A DNA stretch of 30,392 nucleotides from Bifidobacterium breve (lineage in GTDB: Bacteria; Actinomycetota; Acidimicrobiia; IMCC26256; PALSA-555): the NCBI GenBank assembly GCA_945889545.1, contig CAMDCC010000004.1:1-30392 (forward strand). Direction: 5' to 3'. This document shows positions 1 through 8,220 of this stretch, in pieces (position 1 is the first letter of the stretch; each line of letters begins with the position of its first letter). A program made the position numbers and the translations under genes. The notes below the pieces were generated by a model, which had not been told where the DNA came from, made no database searches, and saw only the letters and a list, made by a program, of their open reading frames with translations.

Positions 1-489
1 GCGCTCGCCCTCGATGCGGAGATCGACGCGGTCTCACCACGTGGGCACCGGAGCATTCCGGCCGCCGACTTCTTCCAAGGCTTTTGGACGACTGCGCTCC
101 ACGATGACGAGCTGCTCGTCGGTGTTCGCTTCCCCGTGTGGAAGGGGCGATGCGGTTTCGCAGTACGCGAGTTCGCGCGACGTCATGGCGACTTCGCAAT
201 TGCCGGCGCGGTTGTCGGCGTGCAGGTCGACGGCGACGGTCGCATCGAACGGTGCGCGATTGGCCTGCTGGGTCTCGGCCCGGTTCCGATCCGCGCCGCC
301 GCGGCAGAGCGCCAGGCCGTGGGAAGCAAGACGGACCTTGATGCGGACGAGCTCGGTCAACTCGCGATGTCCGAGCTGACCGAGGTGCCGTCCGACCTGC
401 ACGGCTCGGCCTCGTATCGAACGCGTGTGGGTGCCGCCATGGTGACGCGCGCCTGGAACGACGCGATCGCGGAGCTGAACCATGGGTGA
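1..489 (+). CDS. Xanthine dehydrogenase-family FAD-binding (medium) subunit, 5' end missing
   Basis: The reading frame is open from the first base and ends at TGA 487-489, giving 162 residues. This is the C-terminal half of a CoxM/XdhB-type flavoprotein subunit. Such proteins are usually about 270-290 residues, so the N-terminal FAD-binding part lies outside the window. The segment VREFARRHGDFAIAG is the characteristic start of the CO dehydrogenase flavoprotein C-terminal domain, and the following sheet (AVVGVQVDGDGRIERCAIGL) fits it. The FAD subunit passes electrons from the iron-sulfur clusters to an acceptor. It overlaps the 2Fe-2S subunit gene by 8 bp, which supports membership of one operon. 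The substrate cannot be told from this subunit. Confidence 0.9.
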   Translation, partial: ALALDAEIDAVSPRGHRSIPAADFFQGFWTTALHDDELLVGVRFPVWKGRCGFAVREFARRHGDFAIAGAVVGVQVDGDGRIERCAIGLLGLGPVPIRAAAAERQAVGSKTDLDADELGQLAMSELTEVPSDLHGSASYRTRVGAAMVTRAWNDAIAELNHG

Positions 490-982
490 AGCAGTTGTGA
501 GGGTGATTGTCAACGGCGAATCGCGAGAAGCGACAGTCGAGCCGCGCCTGACGCTCGCCGACTTCCTGCGCGAGGAGTGTCACCTGACCGGCACCCACCT
601 TGGCTGTGAGCACGGGGTGTGTGGCGCCTGCACGGTCCTCGTGAACGGTGCCGCGGTTCGATCGTGCCTCATGCTCGCCGTGCAGGCAGAGGGGACCGAG
701 ATCACCACGATCGAAGGCATCGCCAACTCCGACGGCACGCTCAGCGCCGTGCAGCAAGCCTTCCGCGAGGCGCACGGGCTGCAGTGCGGCTTCTGCACAC
801 CTGGGTTTGTCATATCGGTGACCGCGTTCCTCCGAGACCACCCTGAACCGAGCGATCAGTCGATACGAGAGGCGCTGTCAGGGAACTTGTGCCGATGCAC
901 TGGTTACCAAGGGATCATCAACGCTGTTCGACTTGCGGCAGGGACCGTCGGCGAGGACCGTACGACAGGAGCGATCACATGA
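482..982 (+). CDS. 2Fe-2S subunit of a molybdenum hydroxylase (CoxS/XdhA-like)
   Basis: This 166-residue protein has the usual length of the small subunit of xanthine dehydrogenase/CO dehydrogenase-family hydroxylases. The N-terminal plant-type ferredoxin domain binds one [2Fe-2S] cluster through C42, C47, C50 and C62 (GCEHGVCGAC). The C-terminal helical domain binds the second through C102, C105, C137 and C139 (CGFC and CRC motifs). It carries electrons from the Mo cofactor of the large subunit to the FAD subunit. The ATG at 482 lies inside the end of the FAD-subunit gene. Its TGA overlaps the ATG of the P450 gene by 4 bp, so translation of the three genes is probably coupled. All eight cysteines are present, so the protein looks functional. 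Confidence 0.95.
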   Translation: MGEAVVRVIVNGESREATVEPRLTLADFLREECHLTGTHLGCEHGVCGACTVLVNGAAVRSCLMLAVQAEGTEITTIEGIANSDGTLSAVQQAFREAHGLQCGFCTPGFVISVTAFLRDHPEPSDQSIREALSGNLCRCTGYQGIINAVRLAAGTVGEDRTTGAIT

Positions 983-2175
983 GCGTCGTCCAAGAAGGCA
1001 CCGACCTGTACTGGGACCCGTACGAGATCGACCTGAACATGGACCCGTATCCGCTGCTTCGCCGAATCCGGGATGAAGCTCCTCTCTATTACAACGAGCG
1101 CTACGACTTCTACGCGCTCACGCGTGCGGCCGACGTCGAGCACGCCTTCGTCGATTACAAGCGCCTGATCAACGGCAAGTCCGACGTCCTCGAGCTGATC
1201 CAGTCGGGCATCGACTGGCCGAAGGGCTTCTTCATCTTCGAGGATCCACCGCAGCACACGAAGCACCGCGGCGTGCTCTCGCGCATCTTCACCCCCAAGC
1301 GAATGGTGGAGCTCGAGCCCGATGTTCGAGCGTTCTGCGCGCAGTGCCTCGACCCTTTGATGGAGAGCGACGGCTTCGATTTTGTGGAGGACTTCGGCGG
1401 CCTTGTCGCCGCGCGTGTGATCGGGATGATGCTCGGGATCCCGGAGCGCGACCAGATGGCGATCCGCGCACACGTCGAAGACAACATTCGGCACTCACCT
1501 CGCGACGAGGGCGAGATCGACATGGGGAACTTCGCCGGCGATCTCTACGCCGAGTACGTCGACTGGCGCGTGGACCATCCATCCGATGACTTGATGACGG
1601 GTCTGCTCAATGTGGAGTTCGAGGACGAGGAGGGAACGGTCCGCAAGCTCACGCGTGAGGAGGTGCTCACCTCCGTGACGCTCCTCTCGGGGGCGGGCAA
1701 CGAGACGACCGCGAAGCTGATCGGCTGGACTGGCAAGCTCTTGTCGGACCATCCGGACGAGCGGCGCCGGTTGGTCGAGGATCCGACGCTCATCCCCGAC
1801 GCGATCGAGGAGATCTTGCGCTTCGAGCCTCCCGGCATGCAGAACGCGCGCTACGCCATCGAGGACGTCGAGTTCGAGGGTGGTGTCGTGCCGGCCGACA
1901 GCGTGGTCGTGTGCAGCATGGCGTCGGCGAACCGCGACGAGCGCCGGTTCCCGGATCCTGACCGCTTCGACGTCGGGCGCAAGCCCAAGGGTCATCTCAC
2001 ATTTGCGTTCGGGATCCACTTCTGCCTTGGCGCCGCGCTTGCACGCCTCCAGGGCCGCGTCGCGCTCGAAGAGGTGTTGAAGCGCTTCCCGGAGTGGACG
2101 GTCGACGACGCCAAGGCCGAGCTCGTTCCGTCGCCGACGACGCGTGGGTTCAAGACGCTCCCGGTCGCGATCTAG
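979..2175 (+). CDS. Cytochrome P450
   Basis: This is a soluble bacterial class I type P450 of 398 residues, a typical length. The heme loop FAFGIHFCLG carries the thiolate ligand C349. The I-helix oxygen-activation motif is GAGNETT (238-244) and the K-helix ExxR is E278-R281. No membrane anchor or fused reductase is visible, so it would need a separate ferredoxin and reductase, neither of which is in the window. I chose ATG 979 because it forms an ATGA overlap with the preceding stop and begins just before the P450 N-terminal region (WDPYEIDLNMDPYPLLRRI). The frame stays open upstream to 889, but that part overlaps the 2Fe-2S gene. It sits between the small and large subunits of a Mo hydroxylase, which suggests both oxidise the same substrate or successive intermediates. 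The substrate is unknown. Confidence 0.95.
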   Translation: MSVVQEGTDLYWDPYEIDLNMDPYPLLRRIRDEAPLYYNERYDFYALTRAADVEHAFVDYKRLINGKSDVLELIQSGIDWPKGFFIFEDPPQHTKHRGVLSRIFTPKRMVELEPDVRAFCAQCLDPLMESDGFDFVEDFGGLVAARVIGMMLGIPERDQMAIRAHVEDNIRHSPRDEGEIDMGNFAGDLYAEYVDWRVDHPSDDLMTGLLNVEFEDEEGTVRKLTREEVLTSVTLLSGAGNETTAKLIGWTGKLLSDHPDERRRLVEDPTLIPDAIEEILRFEPPGMQNARYAIEDVEFEGGVVPADSVVVCSMASANRDERRFPDPDRFDVGRKPKGHLTFAFGIHFCLGAALARLQGRVALEEVLKRFPEWTVDDAKAELVPSPTTRGFKTLPVAI

Positions 2176-4542
2176 ATGGCGATCGAAGCGGCTCACGAGG
2201 CTGAGACCGGCAGCGTCACCGGCGCGCGCTTCGTAGGTCAGCGGGTGGCGCGCGTCGAGGATGCGCGCTTCCTGACGGGACACGGCCGATTCGTCGACGA
2301 CATCGCAGTCCCGGGTGTGCTGCACGCGGCCTTCGCTCGCAGCGATGTGGCGCGCGGCACGATCACTTCGATCGACACGACCGTCGCGCAGGCGATGCCC
2401 GGCGTGGCCGCAGTGTTCGTGGCCAACGATCTCAACGACCTCGGGCACGACTACCTGCCCGACGGTGAAGCCGCCCACGGTCGCCATCGGCCGTTCCGGG
2501 TGCTCGCCGGCGGCGACGTGCGATGCGTGGGCGAGCCCATCGTGATGGTCGTCGCCGACTCGCGCTATCTCGCCGAGGATGCCATCGACACCATCGAGAT
2601 CGGCATTGAGTCCTCGCCGCCGTTGCTCAAACGGGAACGAGCGCTCGACTCCGACGCGCCGATCGTGCACACCGGTGCGCCGTCGAACCTCTATGGCGAG
2701 ATCCCCGCTGAGGAGAACCCTGACCTCGAAGCAGTGCTCGCCTTGGCTCCGGTCGTGCTGACCGAGACGTTTCATCAGCACCGGTACGCGACGGTGCCGA
2801 TGGAGACCCGCGGGATCGTCGCGCGTTGGGAACCGGGTCCGGACGAGTTGACGGTGTGGATCTCCACGCAGGGTCCTCACGGAGTCCGCAGCCTCATGGC
2901 GCGGATGCTCGGGCTCAAGGACACGCAGGTGCGGGTGATCATGCCGGACGTTGGTGGTGCGTTCGGCTTGAAGATGAACCCACGCCAGGAGGAGCTCGCG
3001 GTCGTCTTCGCCACGCGTCTGCTCGGCCGACCGGTGAAGTGGATCCAGGATCGGCGCGAGAACCTGTTGTGCGACGACCACGCACGTGAGGACCAAGCCA
3101 CGGTGACCATGGCCACCGACGACCAAGGCGTGCTGCTCGGGGCCAAGGTCGACTTTCTCGAAGGCGCCGGCGCGTTCCCCGCGGCCTTCTCCAGCGCCAC
3201 CGTGTTCTCGAGCCGGCTGTTCCCAGGTCCGTACCGTTTCTCGGCGTTCTCGGCGTCGGCACAAACCGTGCACACCAACACGTCCGGGCGAGGTTCATAT
3301 CGCGGGCCGTGGATGTTCGAGACGGTCGCGCGCGAGCAGATGATGGACTGCCTCGCAGCAAAGCTGGGCATCGATCCTCTCGAGCTGCGGCGACGCAACG
3401 TACTTGGCGAGGCAGACATGCCGTACGCGATGGCCGGAGGATTCGTGTACGACCAGATGACCGCCGCCGAAACGCTCGAGCAGGCCGCCGAGATGATCGG
3501 GTACGACGAGTTCCGTGAGCAACAGCGCGCATGGCGCGCCGAGGGACGCTTGGTGGGGATCGGTATCGGTCTCCTCGTCGAGCCGACAGCAATGGCCCAC
3601 GCCTTCATGGCGACCGACGGTGCCGTTGTGCGCATCGGGCCGAACGGGCAGGCCGACGTGTTCACGAGTGTGGCGAGTCACGGCCAGAGCCTCGAGACGA
3701 CGATCGCTCAGGTGGTTGCTGATGAGCTCGGCCTCGACGTTGCGCAGGTGCGCGTGGTGCAGGGTGATACCGCGGCGACACCGTTCGGTCCGGGTACCGG
3801 TGGCAGTCGGAGTGCCGTCGTCCCGTCGAGCGCGGCCCGGATCGCGGCCCAGGAAGTGCGCTCGCACATGATCGCGATCGTGGCGCATGTCCTCGAGGCT
3901 TCGCCCGATGATCTGGAGATCGTCGATGGTCGGGTGCAGGTGATTGGCACGCCGACGCGGGGGATGACCATCGCCGAGGTGGCTGCGAAGGCGTACACGG
4001 AGCCAGCCAGTCTGCCGGAGGGCGTGCCGCTGGGCCTCGAAGCGCAGTCGCGCTTCACGCCCGGCTCGTTCTGCACCTGGGCGAACGCGTGTCACATCTG
4101 CGTGGTCGAGGTCGATCCTGCGACGGGAGCGGTGGAGATCCTTCGTTACGTCGTGAGCGAGGACTGCGGGGTGATGATCAATCCGAACGTGGTCGAAGGT
4201 CAGATCGCCGGTGGTGTCGTGCAGGGCATCGGCGGTGTGCTCTACGAGCACCTGCCGTACGACGACGCGGGCAACCCGTTGGCAACGACGTTTGTCGATT
4301 ACCTGCTGCCAACTGCGGCGGAGGTCCCCGAGATCGAATACGGACACATCGAGACCCATGCCCCCACGAATCCCGGCGGGCACAAGGGTCTGGGTGAAGG
4401 CGGGGCGATCGCGGCGCCACCAGCGGTCATCAACGCAGTCGCCGATGCCCTGGCGCCGCTCGGCGCGCAGGTCCGTTCGCAACCGCTGGGTCCAGCAGAC
4501 GTGGTCGCCCTGATCGAGGCCGCGAGTGCCCGGACTTCGTGA
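2176..4542 (+). CDS. Molybdopterin-binding large subunit of a xanthine dehydrogenase-family hydroxylase
   Basis: This 788-residue protein is the Mo-cofactor catalytic subunit (CoxL/XdhB-large family). It has an N-terminal aldehyde oxidase/xanthine dehydrogenase a/b hammerhead domain starting near residue 18 (VGQRVARVEDARFLTG). Visible cofactor motifs are GGAFGLK (260-266) and GSYRGPW (373-379). The catalytic glutamate is E741 in GLGEGGAIAAPPAV. Form I CO dehydrogenases carry a cysteine in the active-site loop (AYRCSFR); here the loop reads SYRGPW. This is therefore probably an organic-substrate hydroxylase, not a CO oxidiser. ATG 2176 directly abuts the P450 stop. Together with the FAD and 2Fe-2S subunits it would form a heterotrimer in the cytoplasm. 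Cofactor-insertion factors (XdhC-like) are not in view. Confidence 0.95.
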   Translation: MAIEAAHEAETGSVTGARFVGQRVARVEDARFLTGHGRFVDDIAVPGVLHAAFARSDVARGTITSIDTTVAQAMPGVAAVFVANDLNDLGHDYLPDGEAAHGRHRPFRVLAGGDVRCVGEPIVMVVADSRYLAEDAIDTIEIGIESSPPLLKRERALDSDAPIVHTGAPSNLYGEIPAEENPDLEAVLALAPVVLTETFHQHRYATVPMETRGIVARWEPGPDELTVWISTQGPHGVRSLMARMLGLKDTQVRVIMPDVGGAFGLKMNPRQEELAVVFATRLLGRPVKWIQDRRENLLCDDHAREDQATVTMATDDQGVLLGAKVDFLEGAGAFPAAFSSATVFSSRLFPGPYRFSAFSASAQTVHTNTSGRGSYRGPWMFETVAREQMMDCLAAKLGIDPLELRRRNVLGEADMPYAMAGGFVYDQMTAAETLEQAAEMIGYDEFREQQRAWRAEGRLVGIGIGLLVEPTAMAHAFMATDGAVVRIGPNGQADVFTSVASHGQSLETTIAQVVADELGLDVAQVRVVQGDTAATPFGPGTGGSRSAVVPSSAARIAAQEVRSHMIAIVAHVLEASPDDLEIVDGRVQVIGTPTRGMTIAEVAAKAYTEPASLPEGVPLGLEAQSRFTPGSFCTWANACHICVVEVDPATGAVEILRYVVSEDCGVMINPNVVEGQIAGGVVQGIGGVLYEHLPYDDAGNPLATTFVDYLLPTAAEVPEIEYGHIETHAPTNPGGHKGLGEGGAIAAPPAVINAVADALAPLGAQVRSQPLGPADVVALIEAASARTS

Positions 4543-4551
4543 CGTGCGCGC

Positions 4552-5502
4552 GTGAACATCGGTCGCATCCAGATCGAGCCGATCATCGACGGCAGCATCC
4601 TGTCGACCCTTCCTGCAACGAAGCCGTTTCCAGATTTGGACTCGCCCCAATGGCAGGACCAACACGGCATGTTTCGTGCTGACGGCCGGATCGAGAGCGC
4701 GCTCGGTGCGTTCGTGGTCCGAACCGGCGACCGCGTCGTTGTGGTCGATGCCGGGGCCGGCCAACGATTCACGAACGGCTACACGCCACCGTCGATCGAC
4801 ATCGACGATCCCACCGATCCACTCGCCGCGGCGTACCGCAGCCGAGGATTGTCGGACGAAGACCTGCGGCGGGTTGCTGGCAACCTCGCGTCCACCCACA
4901 TCGAGCAGGGTGAGCTCCCGCGCTCACTCGACGCGGTCGGCGTGCGCCCCGACGAGGTGACCGATCTGGTCTTCACCCACTTGCACTTCGACCACATCGG
5001 GTGGGCATCCGCGAATGGCGTTCCGTTTTTCCCCAACGCAACGATCTGGTGCGCGTCGGCCGATCTCGAGCACTTCCTCGCGGGCCCGGACGAGGAGAGG
5101 TTCGTGACGTTCGTGTACCACGCGCTGACTGCCGCGCAGCGCCTTGCTCCGGTACTCGATCGCATCGAGACGTGGGAGGCGGATCGCTCCCTCATGCCGG
5201 GTATCGACGTTCGCCTTGCCCCAGGTCACACCCCGGGGAGCAGCGTGGTGGTGATCTCTGATGGCTCGGCCAAAGCGATGCTGCTCGGCGACATCATCCA
5301 CTGCCCGCTGGAGCTGATGGACGACGACTTCAACCTCCTGGTCGATCACGACCAGGCACTCGCGAACCGTGTTCGCGAGGCGTATGCCCGCGAGCTCGAG
5401 GGCACTGATGTTGTTGCTGCTGCCGCGCACTTTCCTGGCTTGGAGTTCGGTCGCCTCTTGCCGAGCAATGGGACGCGACGGTGGAGCTTCAGCGCACCAT
5501 GA
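4552..5502 (+). CDS. Metallo-beta-lactamase-fold hydrolase (lactonase-like)
   Basis: This 316-residue protein carries the full metal-binding signature of the fold: HLHFDH (H143, H145, D147, H148), H226 in GHTPGS, D247 in LLGDII and H293 near the C-terminus. The arrangement matches the group containing N-acyl homoserine lactonases and related esterases or lactonases, so hydrolysis of a lactone or ester is the likeliest chemistry. The specific substrate cannot be assigned. The start is GTG 4552, nine bases after the large-subunit stop. No signal peptide is seen, so it is cytoplasmic. Its TGA overlaps the next ATG by 4 bp. In this context it may open a lactone formed after oxidation by the upstream hydroxylases, which is inference. 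Confidence 0.88.
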   Translation: MNIGRIQIEPIIDGSILSTLPATKPFPDLDSPQWQDQHGMFRADGRIESALGAFVVRTGDRVVVVDAGAGQRFTNGYTPPSIDIDDPTDPLAAAYRSRGLSDEDLRRVAGNLASTHIEQGELPRSLDAVGVRPDEVTDLVFTHLHFDHIGWASANGVPFFPNATIWCASADLEHFLAGPDEERFVTFVYHALTAAQRLAPVLDRIETWEADRSLMPGIDVRLAPGHTPGSSVVVISDGSAKAMLLGDIIHCPLELMDDDFNLLVDHDQALANRVREAYARELEGTDVVAAAAHFPGLEFGRLLPSNGTRRWSFSAP

Positions 5503-6932
5503 GCGCGTCGCAGTCCGACTCCGCTCGCATTCGCGAGGAGCTCGGCTATCCGGTGCTGGACGGCGATGGGCACATCGTCGAGCTGATGCCGGTGTTCCTC
5601 GACTTCGTCCGGGACCATGGGCATGGTGCACTTCTCGACGGCATGTTGAATCGACGTCGGCGGATCGAAGACATCCCGATGGACGAGCGGCGAGCGGGTG
5701 GCGTGCTCCCGAACTCATGGCACGTCCCCGCAAACGCCGAGTACTACGCGACCGTGACATCACCGAAGCGCTACCACGAGCGTCTGGGCGAGGCCGGTAT
5801 CGACTTCGCGGTGCTCTACCCGTCGATGGGCATCGCGCTGCTCCAGCTGCTCGATGACGAGCAGCGCGTCACGCTCTGCCGTCTGTACAACGAGCTCATG
5901 GCCGAGCAGTACCGGCCGTATGCCGATCGCTTCACCGTCGCGGCGTTGATCCCGATGAACACGCCCGGCGAAGCGGTTGCGGCGTTGGAGCACGCCAAGG
6001 GTTTGGGATCAAAGGTTGCGCTGATCGCCAGTCATGTGCACCGCCCGCTCCCGGGGAGCACATGGCCGCCGAATGACGAGTGGGTCGATGTGCGCGTCCC
6101 CGAGTGGGAGACGCACGGCTGGGTCGACACGTTCGGCATCGACAGCCTCTACGACTACGACGCCGTATGGGCCAAGGCGATCGATCTGGGCTTCCCGCTT
6201 GCGGCGCACACCGCCGGCATCGGTGCGAGCGACCGCGCCTCGATCTCCAACTTCGTGTTCAACCAGATCGGGCACTTCGCGGCGTCGGGTGGTGCACTCG
6301 CCAAGTCGCTCTTCCTCGGCGGCGTGACCTCACGATTCCCCGAGCTTCGCCTTGCGCTCCTGGAGGGGGGCGCCGCGATCGGCGTGCAGATCTACGTCAG
6401 CCTGGTCGGGAACTGGGTCAAGCGTGGGGGAGCAGCGATCGCTGGGCTCAACCCTGAGAACATGGACAAGGAGCTGCTCGTCAAGCTGCTCATCGAGAGT
6501 GACCCGAGCCTCGCGCGCTATTCCGCAGATGAGCTCACGAGGGCGAGCGGTGGGATGACGCGTGTGCGTGACGACTACGTCGCCGCGAACATCACGTCGA
6601 TCGAGGACATTCGCGACCAATTCTGTACCAACTTCTCGTGGGGTTGCGAGGCGGACGATCCGCTTGTCGGCGTGGCCTTCGATCCTCGGGTCACCCCCCT
6701 GGGAGCACTCGTACCCGCGTTCTTCGCGTCCGACCTGGGTCATTGGGACGTGCCCGAGTTCGACGAACCGCTCGGCGAGGCGTTCGAGCTCCTGGAGCAC
6801 GGCATCCTCGATGCCGACCAGCTGCGTGACTTCCTGTTCGTCAACCCGTTGCGCTTCTACTCGGCGCTCAACCCGGCTTTCTTCGCTGGAACGGTCATCG
6901 AAGCCGACGCGGCCGCCGCGATGGCGAACTGA
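5499..6932 (+). CDS. Amidohydrolase-family protein (amidohydrolase 2, PF04909-like)
   Basis: This 477-residue TIM-barrel metal-dependent hydrolase is of the ACMSD/amidohydrolase-2 kind. The N-terminal metal site is a D-x-H form (D23 and H25 in DGDGHIVE) instead of the classic HxH. A barrel histidine is at H237 (AAHTAGIG). The C-terminal acidic motif is WGCEADDP (381-388) where many relatives have GSDYPH. Family members are hydrolases or decarboxylases, for example of amino-carboxymuconate-type acids. ATG 5499 overlaps the previous TGA. An in-frame GTG at 5481 lies inside the lactamase-fold gene and is less likely. A second member of the family lies at 17150-18493. C-C cleavage or decarboxylation of a ring-derived acid would suit the neighbourhood, but this is not proven. 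Confidence 0.88.
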   Translation: MSASQSDSARIREELGYPVLDGDGHIVELMPVFLDFVRDHGHGALLDGMLNRRRRIEDIPMDERRAGGVLPNSWHVPANAEYYATVTSPKRYHERLGEAGIDFAVLYPSMGIALLQLLDDEQRVTLCRLYNELMAEQYRPYADRFTVAALIPMNTPGEAVAALEHAKGLGSKVALIASHVHRPLPGSTWPPNDEWVDVRVPEWETHGWVDTFGIDSLYDYDAVWAKAIDLGFPLAAHTAGIGASDRASISNFVFNQIGHFAASGGALAKSLFLGGVTSRFPELRLALLEGGAAIGVQIYVSLVGNWVKRGGAAIAGLNPENMDKELLVKLLIESDPSLARYSADELTRASGGMTRVRDDYVAANITSIEDIRDQFCTNFSWGCEADDPLVGVAFDPRVTPLGALVPAFFASDLGHWDVPEFDEPLGEAFELLEHGILDADQLRDFLFVNPLRFYSALNPAFFAGTVIEADAAAAMAN

Positions 6933-6943
6933 AAGGAGCGACG

Positions 6944-7816
6944 GTGGACGGTCGGTTGGACGGCAAGGTCGCAATCGTGACCGGAGCGGGCACGAGCGAC
7001 GCAGGCATCGGCATCGGGCATGCCATCGCGTTCGTGCTCAGCCACCACGGCGCCTCGGTGCTCCTCGTCGACAAGGTCGCCGAGAATGCGACCGAGACGC
7101 AGCGCGCCATCGAGCAGGATGGCGGCAGCGCGGCAGCGTTCGTTGGCGATGTTGCCAATCCGACGGACTGCGAGGCGATGGTTACCGCAGCCGTCGAGCA
7201 GCTCGGCGGGCTCGACATCCTCGTGAACAACGCCGCGATCACGCGGCATGTACCGATCGTGGATACCTCCGTCGAATTGTTCGAAGAGGTCATCGGCGTG
7301 AACCTCATGGGACCGTTCATGGCCTGCAAGTTCGCCATCCCCGCGCTGATCGATCGGGGGGGCGGATCGATCGTCAACATCGGTTCGGTTGCGGGTGTGC
7401 GCGACACGGGGACCACCCACCCGGCCTATTGCGCGTCGAAATCCGGCCTCCTCGGTCTGACGGTTGACCTGGCCGGCGCGTACGGGCGGAACAACGTCCG
7501 CGTGAACACGGTGCTGCCGGGCATGGTGTCCACGCCGATGCAGGAGTCGATCGGCCGAGTCGATGAGGAGACCCGAGCGCGACTGAACCTCTTGGGGCGG
7601 ATGGGAACCGCCTGGGACATCGCGCATGCGGTGCACTACCTCTGCAGCGACGAAGCCGCATACCTCACGGGCGTCACATTGCCGGTCGACGGTGGCGCAA
7701 CCGTGGCGATGCCGGCGTCATCGTTTCGAGCAGGCCAAGCTCGAGGGACGGACGCCCAAGTGACGGACGCGCCGGTGACGGACGCCCAGACAAGTGGCGC
7801 GCAGGCAAGCGGTTAG
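6944..7816 (+). CDS. Short-chain dehydrogenase/reductase with repetitive C-terminal tail
   Basis: This 290-residue NAD(P)-dependent oxidoreductase has a Rossmann fold. The nucleotide-binding loop is TGAGTSDAGIGIG (13-25), longer than the simple TGxxxGIG form. NNAA is at 95-98 and the catalytic residues are S148, Y162 and K166 (YCASK). The domain ends near residue 257 at the usual LPVDGGATV region. The remaining 30 or so residues are an Ala/Thr/Asp/Gln/Gly-rich tail containing three TDA-x-x pentapeptides encoded by a 15-bp tandem repeat. GTG 6944 is preceded by AAGGAG (6933-6938), a strong ribosome-binding site, 11 bases after the amidohydrolase stop. Probable role: oxidation of a hydroxyl or hydroxyacyl intermediate to a ketone. 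Confidence 0.93.
   Translation: MDGRLDGKVAIVTGAGTSDAGIGIGHAIAFVLSHHGASVLLVDKVAENATETQRAIEQDGGSAAAFVGDVANPTDCEAMVTAAVEQLGGLDILVNNAAITRHVPIVDTSVELFEEVIGVNLMGPFMACKFAIPALIDRGGGSIVNIGSVAGVRDTGTTHPAYCASKSGLLGLTVDLAGAYGRNNVRVNTVLPGMVSTPMQESIGRVDEETRARLNLLGRMGTAWDIAHAVHYLCSDEAAYLTGVTLPVDGGATVAMPASSFRAGQARGTDAQVTDAPVTDAQTSGAQASG
7747..7791 (+). repeat. Three 15-bp tandem repeats in the SDR C-terminal tail
   Basis: Three imperfect copies lie at 7747-7761 (GACGGACGCCCAAGT), 7762-7776 (GACGGACGCGCCGGT) and 7777-7791 (GACGGACGCCCAGAC). They share the core GACGGACGC. The unit is a multiple of three and adds TDAQV, TDAPV and TDAQT to the protein without shifting the frame. It lies just before the SDR stop and the cupin start, outside the folded SDR domain. 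Confidence 0.85.
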
Positions 7817-7826
7817 GTTCGATCTG

Positions 7827-8207
7827 ATGGCTTGCTTCCACATGCACGGCGACGACAGTGGCGAAACGCACGTCACGACCCTCGTCTTTCCCGTCGAGGA
7901 GACATATGCCGGCATGGTCCGCGGTCTGCGAGACATCCCCGCCACGACGATGGGCTTTGGCGAGTTCGTGGAGCGCAAACCCGATGCGGGGGTACACAAC
8001 GCCCCGCGGCGGCAGTTTCTCGTGGTCCTCCAGGGTGAGCTCCAGATCGTGACGACGCTCGGCCAGGAGGAGCGCCTGCACCCGGGCGACATCCTCCTCG
8101 CCGACGACGTCGATTCGAAAGGGCACATCAGCCGCGACGTCGGTGACCAACCCTTGATGCTCATGGCCATCGGGATCGGGAGCGATTGGGAGCTTCCCCA
8201 ACTCTGA
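7827..8207 (+). CDS. Small cupin-domain protein
   Basis: This 126-residue single-domain beta-barrel protein is recognisable from the second cupin motif (LHPGDILLADDVDSKGH, ending at H100) and the pattern H57-NAPRRQFLVVLQGELQI for the first. The usual metal-ligand glutamate of motif 1 appears to be glutamine (Q63), and only one histidine is clear there, so metal binding may be weak or altered. Cupins include isomerases, dioxygenases and sensors; no specific activity can be named. ATG 7827 lies 10 bases after the SDR stop. An in-frame GTG at 7794 would add 11 residues from within the SDR repeat region and is less likely. It is followed after 13 bases by a CoA-transferase gene. Confidence 0.8.
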   Translation: MACFHMHGDDSGETHVTTLVFPVEETYAGMVRGLRDIPATTMGFGEFVERKPDAGVHNAPRRQFLVVLQGELQIVTTLGQEERLHPGDILLADDVDSKGHISRDVGDQPLMLMAIGIGSDWELPQL

Positions 8208-8220
8208 GGAGAGATCGATC

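Noticed and set aside
1495..3273. Long open frame on the minus strand (592 codons) opposite the P450 and Mo-subunit genes
   Set aside because: It lies antisense to two clearly recognisable genes; its translation is rich in Arg, His, Asp and Val without any known motif, as expected for a GC-rich mirror frame.
1..4542. Identification as aerobic CO dehydrogenase (coxMSL)
   Set aside because: The large subunit lacks the Cys-containing AYRCSFR loop of form I CO dehydrogenase, having SYRGPW, and a P450 is inserted; an organic-substrate hydroxylase is likelier.
3295..4899. Minus-strand open frame of 534 codons opposite the Mo large subunit
   Set aside because: Antisense shadow of a gene with full family motifs; no motif or ribosome-binding site of its own.
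7794..7826. Upstream GTG start for the cupin gene
   Set aside because: It would begin inside the SDR tail just after the repeats; ATG 7827 gives an ordinary 10-base gap and a start close to the cupin fold.
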